NCBI RefSeq assembly: GCF_964275005.1
Contig: NC_092699.1
Location: 19,684,833-19,748,832 of the forward strand
Direction: 5' to 3'
Source: Diadema setosum
Taxonomy: Eukaryota > Echinodermata > Echinoidea > Diadematoida > Diadematidae
DNA length: 64,000 nucleotides
Shown here: piece by piece, positions 31,052 to 40,040 of the stretch
Layout: every line of letters begins with the position of its first letter
Numbering within the stretch: position 1 is the first letter of the stretch
Program-made: the position numbers and the translations under genes
Notes under the pieces: generated by a model
Databases searched by the model: none
What the model was told of the DNA's origin: nothing
The model's input: only the letters and a program-made list of their open reading frames with translations

Positions 31052-32398
31052 ATCGCAAAAATATATGTGTACTAGCAGCAGAAAAAGAGGAGAAATAAAA
31101 CCTAATGCTAATCTTTTGGCCATCAAAACATTCTTCTCTTTAACATACATCTATCGACTTGTTTAAATACCATGCTTTTTTAACAACCTCAGCATCAGGT
31201 GGATGTTGGTACTACCAGTGTACAGGATGTTTCCCAACCAGCTTTCATAAGTAACAATTTATATATCACACCCTTTCAACTGCCTGTTCCTTATTTTTTT
31301 TTTTTCATCTTTATCTCTCTACAAACACCTCGTATCTGCTTTCAGCTGTAATGCTTTAGAAGAATGAATAAAAAAGCTTCATAATCACCGAATACCAAAA
31401 TGCAGCATAATCCACAATATAAAAAAGTCTTTTCCTTCTGGCACACAAACATCCAAAACATCCAAAATACCGTATTATTAAATAATCAAAGTACAGTTAG
31501 GCCCCCACTTTAAATCCCTGTGCACATCTTTATGGTCTTTTAAGACGAAGAGAGAGAGGGGGAAAAAAACGACGACAAAAAGTCGTCCTATGGACCGAAG
31601 CACTCAAAACTTCAGCCTAAGCACTGTGCCACTCCCTATACACTATACATATTGTCTGTATCAAAGCTTGTGGCGCTCAAGCAAAGTTTGACATAATGTA
31701 TTCAAAGAAACATCTCGTTATCTAATAAACAGGCTGCATGGAGAAGCTCCTCACAGAACTTCACCAATTCCATCACACTAAATGTGACATTCTTGCGTCA
31801 TGTAAACATCAGTATATGCTGTTCAAACATATTCAGAGAAACATTTCATTGTCTATTGGGCTGGTTGCATGAAAAAGCTCCTCATTATCTATTCGGCTGG
31901 TTGCATGAAGAAGCTTCTCATAGTGCTTCACCAATTCCGTCACACTAAACTTGACCTTCTTGTATCTTGTAAACATATTCAAAGAAGCATCTCATTATCT
32001 AATTTGCTGGTTGCATAAAGAAGCTCCTCACAGAACTTCACCCATTCCCTCACCACAAACTTGACATTCTTGTGTCTCGTTAATTCAAACATTTTCAAAG
32101 AGACATCTCATTATCTAACAGGCTGATTGCATGAAGAAGTTCCTCACAGAACTTCACCCATTCCATCACAACAAACTTGACATTCTTGTGTCTTGTTAAC
32201 ATCAGCTCATACATATTCAAAGAAACATCTCATTATCCAACCAACTGGTTGGATAAAAGAGCTCCTCACAGAACTTCATCAATTCCATCCCACTGAAATC
32301 AACATTCTTATGTCTTGTAGACATTGATTCAAACAGATGCAGTTCACTGCTTGTACCCTTATGCCCAGAATGTTTCACCAGTACCTGCATAATATTAA
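31052..32398 (-). repeat. Spacer repeat unit 3
   Basis: Direct tandem copy of unit 2, offset 1371 bp, with only scattered single-base changes. It ends at CACCAGTACCTGCATAATAT. The near identity implies a recent duplication or an assembly duplication. Confidence 0.9.
31680..32365 (-). repeat. ~115-bp sub-repeats with a small conserved reading frame
   Basis: Five tandem copies read on the - strand. Each encodes a ~33-residue peptide of the pattern TRHKNVKF-x3-E-W/L-VKF then CEELLHA and LDNEMFL, followed by a TGA in nearly every copy. Equivalent sets lie at about 30330-30960 and 28560-28910. In the 28560-28910 set two copies are joined in one open frame. I do not recognise the peptide. Confidence 0.65.
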
Positions 32399-33100
32399 CA
32401 TTCCCGAAATCTTTTCCTTCTGGCCCAAAACCCTTCCTATATACCTTGCTATCCAAAACTCCTACCTTAAACCCCACCTTTAATCATTATACATGTATAC
32501 TTTAATAGCATATCCCAACAATGAAATTGTCCCGACAGTTGAAATACACTAACCCTTTGCCATGCTCTTTCCACCACTCCCTATTCACTTTATGTAGACC
32601 TACTGCACGTGTATCCAATCTTGTGGCATTCATGCATAATTTTATATAAAAAGAAAGAAAAAATCCCTTTGAGTAAAACGGTATAATATCCAAAATGTCC
32701 CGTTAAATAAAACATACTGAGATCTCACAAAATTCTCAGACAAAATCTCATTTAACCTCTTATTTTTCCCTGCTCACCAGGCAGACCTCCATGAGAGGTT
32801 GTCGCCTGTAACATCAACCATTCGGCTTATCGATACAGAATGTCATCCATCATACAATGTATACTACTGTTAGTAGTGACAAATGATATTTCCCAGCTAA
32901 ATAAAAAAGAAAATGATTAAGATTAGATCACAGAGGTATGTATACTGGGTGAAAGAGAAAGGAAAAAAGAAAAAGAAAAAGAAAAAAAAAAAAAAGCTGA
33001 TAAAACGTTTTGGCTCTTATAATTTGGTTTGACATGTACAAAACCTGTTCATATAACCTACCCTACACAACAAAACCAGCTTTAATAAAATATCTATACT

Positions 33101-33255
33101 GCAAATTTATACGGATGAACACATTTCCCAAGCCAGTTTTCAGAGATGTCATTTTATGTCACACATTTTATGTCATATTTTATGTCATACTGCAAATTTA
33201 TACAGATGAACACATTTCCCAAGCCAGTTTTCAGAGATGTCATTTTATGTCACAC
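33101..33255. repeat. ~85-bp tandem duplication
   Basis: CTGCAAATTTATACGGATGA...TTTTATGTCACAC occurs twice, separated by a short ATTTTATGTCAT run. It lies just before a long A tract. Confidence 0.85.
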
Positions 33256-33618
33256 GCTTATCAGTTTCCAGTTCTTTGTTCAAAAAAAAAAAAAAAAAAA
33301 AAAAAATGACGGTTCATTGTTTTCCACCTTTGTCCCCCTTCCTAGAGTCTCTTCTTGAGCATTTCATGACATTCAGTGTTCTATGCACTCGTGGTATGTT
33401 TTTCCTTTCAAAAATCAATAGACTTCAAAGTCTCCAATATCCAGAATGGCAGCGTGATCCATAAGATGGTGTCAAAATATTATACGGTAGAACTTAACTT
33501 TCCGCTTTCTCCAACATATTAGCGTTTCATGATAGTGATACCTTTCTCCTCTGAAACAAATTTACTTTAACTATCAATTTCCAAACTCACCAACTCCTAA
33601 ATGGCTCCCGATACTTAT

Positions 33619-34524
33619 CTAGTTTCCAACCTCCATTCTTGCCGCCTCAGCCACCTGTTGCTCCAAAAGAGTAGGGTGAGCCTCTCGATCCGACACTTTT
33701 TCAACCTGGAGGCGGATTCCCGTCGGGTGCTGTTGGACGAAATAGCCTTGCTTCTCCATAGGCATATACACCCGATCCACGAAGAGTTTCCAAGGTTCGC
33801 GTCGCGAAAAGTAGGCCAGCTTGCCCGCTGCGCGGGCCGCTCTCATGGCGGGCATCTGCTCACGTCGAAGGTCCCTCACTCGCTTCGGGAGATCCTCCGT
33901 GATATACATACTCGTTCCCTTGAGATTTTTTGCGTTCTGCATCACGATAGTGCGGTCTTTATACCTCAGGAAGCGAGCGATAATTGGGCGCGGTCTCCCG
34001 GTTATCCCCGTTGCATTCACTCGATGTGCCCGCTGAAACTCAATCCCCTCCACTTTCTCGCGTTCCAATTTCAGGTGTTCCACAAAAAACTGACGGAGCA
34101 CTTTTTCAGAATCCTCCCTTTCCTCCTTTTGTGGAAGGCCATGGAATAGCAAGTTTTCCCGACTGATGTATGACTGCATACCATCCAGCTCCTGATTCAC
34201 CTTTTCTGTTTCTTCCTTCAGTTTACTTTCTAGTTTTGGTATTTGCGTTTTCAGCTCCTGGATATTTTGGTCGTTGAAGTTGACAGATTTCACGACTTCA
34301 TCCACTTTCTCTTCAAGCTTCTTGATTTTGGACTCAAATTTCCGTTCCATGCTTTGAATGCTCTCCAAAACCCTGTCTATCTGTGTCTCCATAAGTTTTT
34401 TGATAGACGGCAGTAACGTGGGGCTTTCCGGCGTGCTGAAAACCGGGCTCGAGGCTGTAACACTCGAAGGAGTCCGGAACCGTTTCCCGCTATGGGTTCC
34501 CCGCTGCCCGCTGCTACTTGCCAT
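33619..34524 (-). CDS. L1-like ORF1 RNA-binding protein
   Basis: 301 residues, starting MASSSGQRGTHSG. A Ser/Thr/Pro-rich N-terminus is followed by a heptad coiled coil (about 40-118; ESIQSMERKFESKIKKLEEK region), an RRM-like domain (about 125-225; NLLFHGLPQKEERED, IEFQRAHRVN, PRPIIARFLRYKDR) and a basic C-terminal domain (about 225-290; LRREQMPAMRAARAAGK). This is the L1 ORF1p arrangement. L1 ORF1 proteins trimerise through the coil and coat the LINE RNA. It lies upstream of ORF2 on the same strand. The frame is intact. Confidence 0.92.
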   Translation of the reverse strand: MASSSGQRGTHSGKRFRTPSSVTASSPVFSTPESPTLLPSIKKLMETQIDRVLESIQSMERKFESKIKKLEEKVDEVVKSVNFNDQNIQELKTQIPKLESKLKEETEKVNQELDGMQSYISRENLLFHGLPQKEEREDSEKVLRQFFVEHLKLEREKVEGIEFQRAHRVNATGITGRPRPIIARFLRYKDRTIVMQNAKNLKGTSMYITEDLPKRVRDLRREQMPAMRAARAAGKLAYFSRREPWKLFVDRVYMPMEKQGYFVQQHPTGIRLQVEKVSDREAHPTLLEQQVAEAARMEVGN

Positions 34525-34875
34525 TTTTGAAAGGTGAACTTGAAATTCCAGAAATACACGCTACGCAATGGGTGGTGGAGGAGAAGGCCGTGACCGCGTG
34601 TTTACTCCTTGACGAACATCACTCTTAGTTCGGCCATCAATGATCGATCATCATACAGTCCGTATTTCTACGCTTCATTCTGTTCTACATTTTCTGAATT
34701 TTTAAAGCAAACTAAAGTCTAAACGACATCTGTTTGGTCAAAAAATATGAATTTGATGATTTTTCAATACAATGTGTTTTTTTTTTTCCGAGTTATTGTT
34801 GACTGTTGAAGTGAGATGCTTGTATACTGAAGTAAACGTGACGTTATAGTCATTCTTCGATAGGATGGGTTTACT

Positions 34876-37261
34876 CATGGGCGTCACCGGGGGGGGGGGG
34901 GGGTGCGTTGGGTGCGGACGCACCCCCCTTCAGACCAAAAAATTAAAAAATTAAAAAAATCAGCACTTCAGTTTGCGAGCGACCTCAACACCGGACGCTA
35001 AATAATTATTCTTGGGTTTATTTGTTGTTGGTTTTTTTTTGTATTTTTTTTCTTTTTACTTTTGTTATTTTGCACCAATGACAACAAAATCGTGGGAAAA
35101 AAACAATTCTTATCCTGGGCTCTGTCAGCACTAATTTTGTTTCATATCTACGAGTATTCTACAGTGTTTACTATTTATCGACCGTACTGTACATCCGTAC
35201 GGTATATACGGAGCACGTACACGTTTGCTGTACGTGTGCTACTTTCAAGTATGTAGGGTCTATGTACAGCACGTTACTTCTGACCAATCCATATCGATAA
35301 TGCGAGCCCAAGTGCGAGCCATAGCCTCATAAAAAAAAGTTTGGAGGGGCAAGTATATCATTTTGTCCACCCCCCCCCCCCCCCATAATTCCCGAGACGA
35401 GAAGATTTTCTTGCTTTTTTGCCAGAAAAAAAGTTTACCCCCATAAAAACATTGGAAGGGCACGCATATTTATTTTGCCCCCCCCCATAATTAATAATTA
35501 GTGAGATGAGAAGATTTCCTTGCTTTTTTACAGAAAAAAAAAAGTTGCCCCCATAAAATGTTCGAGGGGTAAGCGCACCATATATTATCTGCCCCACCCC
35601 ACATTATTATAGTTCCCGCGATGAAAAGATTTTCTTGCTTTTTTTTGTTAGAAATCTGTCCAATTATTAATTTTCACCCAAAGTGCGCACCAGATGGCAG
35701 GTTGCTGAATTTCAATTCTAAAAAAGCAAAGTCTCTCTCGTGTAGGATGGAGATACCTCTTCCCACACCTTCCCCCGTTCGGTCTATTTTCCATGGACTT
35801 AATACACCTATATATAGATTGACAGATTTACAAATATTTCATCGAAAGCGTGCCCCAAATCTGTCACTTTACTTAATAAAAAATGAAAATGTTCCGTCGT
35901 GGGGGAGGGGATATTATCTCCTTTCAATTAACAATCAACCCTTTCCCAATCGCGTAGCCAAGACTTAGTACACTATAGGGAATGACAATTTCCGGATTTT
36001 TCACAAGAAGTGTGCTTCAGATGGCTTTATTTCAATTTCTAAAAACTCAAAGCTCCGTCGAGCTCCCCTTCCTCCCCCTAAGCTCTACCTCACTATACTT
36101 TGTACATACACAGAGCCTGATGGTGCACATTCGGAATAAGAGCCATTAACATTTCACCGAAAAAAAACCCAACTATTTGTTTGAATTATTATTTTTGTGA
36201 GGGGGCTGCAAAAAATTCAAGTACAGTTGTATTGCACCAAAAGTATGCACCAAAATCGCTGAAGTGGTCTGAAAATACAAAATCATCTTCGTTTGGAGCA
36301 GAAATGCCCCTTATGTACACCCTCGTGTGCATGTTTTTTTTTTCTGTTTGATTACTTAACAGACAGCTTTCATAATATTCAGTGGAAGAATTAATACAAG
36401 AAGTTTATTCAAATTACACCATTTTATAGGCAAATTGTTTAATAACGATTTACATCAAAATGTACTGCTACCTTAGTGGGACTGTTTCAGGTCGATAAAA
36501 CACGCGAAAACCTGCATCAAATTGCACCATTTACAACATCAAAATGCAAAAAGTTCTCACCGTGGGAGGGGGACAACCCCCTCCCACACTCTCCCCCCCC
36601 CCCCCCCTTAATCACTCCGCTAAACCCTAAAACCTCGCTCGCTCCGCTTGCTCGGGCTCGGTCGCGTTCATGACATTTAAATGATACCATTCTATAGGCA
36701 AATTGTTCATTAACAATGTACATCAAAATGTACTGCTACCTTAAACAAGTGGGACTGTTTCAAGTCGATAAAAGATGCAAAACCTGCATCAAATTGCACC
36801 ATTTACAACATCAAAATGCAAAAACGTCTCACCCCCTCCCACACTCTCCCCCCTTAATCACTTCCCTCGCTCTTGCTTGGTCGCGTTCATGATATTCAGT
36901 GCAAATGTTAAAATAAGAAGTTTATTTGGATGATACCTCAACATCAAAATGCAAAAAGTTCTCACCTTGGGAGGGGACAACCCCCCCCCCCCCCTTGCTC
37001 GCTCCGTTGGCTCGGGCTCGGTCGCTTCGCTCCCTCGCATACTAACACCCCCCGCCCCCCCCCCCCCAAAAAAAAAAAAAAAAAAAATGAAATCCTAGCT
37101 ACGCTGGTGCCCTTTCCCCGCTTGGTTTCCCTAAAAAAAACCCTAAAAGTCTGGGGATTGAGAGCTTCCTGAATTCCAAATGTCTGTCCAAAAATCTCGT
37201 TACATTATTTAGTGTCAAAACGCACCCCCCTTGAAAAAAAGCTGGTGACGCCGCGCCCCTG
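34876..37261. mobile_element. hAT-like element nested in the LINE 5' region
   Basis: Left end CATGGGCGTCACCGG; right end, on the other strand, CAGGGGCGCGGCGTCACC. GTTTACT is duplicated at 34869-34875 and 37262-37268 (8 bp GGTTTACT if the final G is counted). The interior is low-copy repeat and homopolymer-rich and encodes no recognisable transposase. It sits between the ORF1 5' flank and the outer flank of the LINE. Confidence 0.65.
36420..37070. repeat. ~270-bp tandem units inside the hAT-like element
   Basis: ACATCAAAATGCAAAAAGTTCTCACC, a GGGAGGGG/CCCCTCCC pair and CTCGGGCTCGGTCGC recur near 36536, 36807 and 36948. Each copy ends in a G/C-rich CTCGCTCCG tract. Copies differ mainly in homopolymer length. 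Confidence 0.75.
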
Positions 37262-37537
37262 GTTTACTTGATCAATATCTGTTTCGAGAGGGCTAGAGTG
37301 GCCTGATGGGTAGAGCCACTGGTCCTAATTTTCACCGCTAGTGGTTTGTATTAGTTTGCATTAATTAGTAATTTGCGTTACCGTATTTTGCATTAATTAG
37401 CGGAAAGTTTGCATTGAGTTTGCATTGGGTTTGCATTGGCCATTGAGTTTGCATTAGTTTGCGTCAGTTTGCATCAGTTTGCATTAGTTTGCTTTAGTTG
37501 CGTCGATTTTTACGTCGCACAGCCAGCATATAGCAGC

Positions 37538-37555
37538 GTACTACGTACGTAGTAC
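37538..37555. promoter_or_regulatory. 18-bp perfect palindrome upstream of HPS3
   Basis: GTACTACGTACGTAGTAC, a perfect inverted repeat with a central ACGT, in a locally GC-richer stretch that may be the HPS3 promoter. A strong donor-like GTAAGTTT follows at 37659, so 37556-37658 could be a non-coding first exon. This is inference only. Confidence 0.3.
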
Positions 37556-38232
37556 ACGAACGAGATTCAGGGCACAGGGATCAGTCGCCAGACGTCGACA
37601 GTCATGAGCTGAGAACTTGAGAAGAGCTGTCTAACCTGCTAACGTTAGACAAGTTAGAGTAAGTTTTGATATATCAAATTGTATTATCTTTTTTTCTACA
37701 GCCAGGAAGGCGACAGTTACGACGTCTACAGCAAAGAGCATACTCTTTGGTCTGCAGTAGTTCTAACGTTACATCTTGCGTTTGATTCAGTTACGTGAGT
37801 TGATTTTGATCGCCCCAGTCCCCACTCATTAAAAGCCCACAAATGTCTATACGTGGGACTGTTCATAGAGCCCTATGAGGTGAGATATCGAGACTGGTTC
37901 GCTAATCCACAGACCTCAGGGCTTATAATACTTAGGCCTGTGCAAAAAAACAAAACAAAACAAAACTGCAAGTTAAAATAGCAATGTTAATGACAGGCTA
38001 GGCAGCTCAGTAAACTAATTTCGGAATAATCACGTACAGTGATCACAGAAGGTTCAGAAATACTGTCAGAGTAGTATCCAGACTGTAACTTTATGTTGGA
38101 GCCAAGAGAGACCAAGGCAAAAGTACAAAGAGAATTCGAGAAATGGCTGAGCTGAGGGTTTCTAGCAGGCCTAAGTTAAGTAAAAATTAAAATTAGTGCT
38201 CACCAAAGTGTTTGCACCTCTCTCGCTCCCCT

Positions 38233-38283
38233 CTCTTCTCCTCTTCTTCTTCTTCTTCTTCTTCTTCTTGTTCTTCTTCTTCA
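38233..38283. repeat. (CTT)n microsatellite
   Basis: A CTTCTT run with minor interruptions. Confidence 0.95.
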
Positions 38284-39092
38284 GGGGATCATATTATGGG
38301 CCTATGGCTAGTAACCAATCAGTGGGGATGCTGGGAATGATTGTTCCAATCCTTGTGGGATTCATTTAAGCAGGGAGGTAATTTAGGAGTACATTATCTA
38401 TTGTGTGGAAATTATTTGCTTCAGTATGGTCTCATATTCAAGTAAGTATTAGTAATGTGCAGTCTAATGTTTCCAGGTTAGCATGCCTGTAGTCTAGTAG
38501 TGACGGGGCAATCATTAACTGGCCGTAATTAACAAGCACATTTATAACAAAATGATATGAAGAACAAAGACTAGCCACTGTGATTAACCGTTAGTTGGTT
38601 AAGCTACGGAATGCTCCCACAGATGGTGCTGCAACAATTTCCGAGGACAGGGAATTCCAGCTCCTTACTGTCCTTGGAATGAATGAATGGCAATGCGTAT
38701 CAGTTCTTTCCGAGTCTGCTTTTTAGAGTCTGCTTAGTTTTTATAGTCTGCTTAGCCAGATAATGGGAGATTGTTTGATTGAGATCCTCATTTGTCTTGG
38801 TAGAAGAAAAATGTGAAAAGTCTTTGGTTGTTTTGATAAAAAGGCAATTACATAAATTTTCTTCAAAGTTGGGATAATATCTTCCATTGTGCCATGCCAG
38901 TATGTACCACTACCAAACAAAGCCAAAGCTAAAAAGGCAGACCCTTTTATACATAAATTATAGACCTATAGTCGAGAAGGTGAATGACAACTCTATAAGG
39001 CAAATGTGGAATGGGGATAAAAATGTTGATGTACCCTTGATGTACCCTAACTAGTCTGACACAAGAACTGAAAATGATGAGGAGTTCCTGTA

Positions 39093-39480
39093 TTAAAGGT
39101 TGTGTACAGTTCTGGTCAAGGTGAGGATTTAGCTTTTAATGTGTTGCGAGATATTCAGAAACCACTCTATGAGATGTCAAAGAGCATGCAATTCTATGGG
39201 GTATCAAAAGTTTATTTGATGAAAATCAGGTTTTGAAATACCCGAGATATCCAAAAACAAGGTGAAACAAAGATCCTAATAAAAAGCATGGCCTGTCGCT
39301 TTTTATTATTATCACTTTTTTGGATATCTCAGCCATTTGAAAACAAATTTTCAGCAAATAAACATTGAATCCTTAAAATTACATGCTCTTTCATGTTTCA
39401 TAAGAGGTTTCTCATTATCTCACTTAGGAATGTTCAAAACATGAATCCCCACCTCAACCAGTACTGTACAGTCCCTTTAA
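39093..39480. mobile_element. 388-bp foldback MITE 5' of HPS3
   Basis: Ends TTAAAGGTTGTGTACAGT and, on the opposite strand, TTAAAGGGACTGTACAGT. Both continue through TCTGGT/ACTGGT and AAGGTGAGGAT/GAGGTGGGGAT. Inner sequence also pairs (GAGATATCC region with GGATATCTC). It lies about 350 bp before the HPS3 start codon. Confidence 0.75.
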
Positions 39481-39735
39481 CAGTACAAAATTGTACCTAA
39501 ATTCAGGACCTATTGTTAAGGTATCAGAAGCCTGCTACAGATTAATTGCTCAGAGAGATTAAGAATAAAGATCAGTGAGGTACTTCCTTTGAAAAGCATG
39601 TCTGAAGAGTAGAAGCAAAAACTCGAGCAGAGTCTGCCCTTCGTCAGAGTCTAGATATTTGGTTTTGCTTTTGTTGTTGCTTTCAGCATTCCCAAGAGGT
39701 TTCATGATGATGTGTTTTAATTGTTTAATTTCTAG

Positions 39736-40040
39736 ATTTTCTTCTACATGAGAGGTAAATCACAAATGACTGCAGGACCTAGTCCCTGAAAGAAGAGATC
39801 TGAATGAGATAGTGTCAGATTCCACCATGGTGCAAGTACTTTCCTGTCATCACTTCAAGTCACAAACTGTTGTAAGTCCAAGCCATGAGCCACTTGCTGT
39901 GTTTGCATCGGGCAATTATCTCTTTGTGGCAACCTCCCAACTAACAGTGGAGGTATATAGACTGGATGGGGCAGAATGTACACTCATTCAACAGATGAAG
40001 ACAGTTGGCATCCCATGGAAAGGTGCCTTCAATGTTCCAG
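39736..40040 (+). CDS. HPS3: HPS3 first coding exon with 5' UTR part
   Basis: The coding part starts at ATG 39827 (CACCATGG) and ends before GTAATG. An acceptor-like TTTAATTTCTAG ends at 39735, so the exon may start at 39736 with about 90 nt of leader. It encodes the N-terminal beta-propeller start, ending near IPWKGAFNVPG. Confidence 0.85.

Larger units (their letters stand above)
27047..33618 (-). other. Expanded spacer between LINE ORF1 and ORF2
   Basis: A 6.5-kb stretch between two intact ORFs that in most L1-type elements lie close together. It includes a GC-richer block (about 27480-27700), a repeat unit (about 27877-29045), a unique stretch (29046-29680), two 1371-bp near-identical units (29681-32398), an ~85-bp duplication (33101-33255) and a plus-strand A run (about 33280-33305). 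The A run may mark the 3' end of a further insertion. Confidence 0.6.
22750..37352 (-). mobile_element. Composite L1/Tx1-like LINE with nested insertions
   Basis: Read on the - strand: a 5' region, ORF1 (34524-33619), a 6.5-kb spacer, ORF2 (27046-23153), a 3' UTR, an AATAAA signal (22775-22780) and a poly(A) tail (plus-strand T run 22754-22765). AGTTTGCATTAATTAGTA occurs at both outer flanks (22732-22749 and 37353-37370) and may be the target-site duplication, although related TTTGCATT repeats lie nearby. A hAT-like element (34876-37261) sits in the 5' part. Both ORFs are intact, suggesting recent insertion. The 5' boundary is the least certain point. Confidence 0.65.
37371..39092. other. HPS3 upstream region
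   Basis: Begins with degenerate AGTTTGCATT repeats (37371-37500), then a perfect palindrome (37538-37555), a GC-richer stretch and a CTT microsatellite (38233-38283). No coding sequence was seen. Promoter and 5' leader of HPS3 are expected here or nearer the ATG. Confidence 0.4.

Noticed and set aside
33601..34149. 182-residue plus-strand frame
   Set aside because: Antisense shadow of LINE ORF1.
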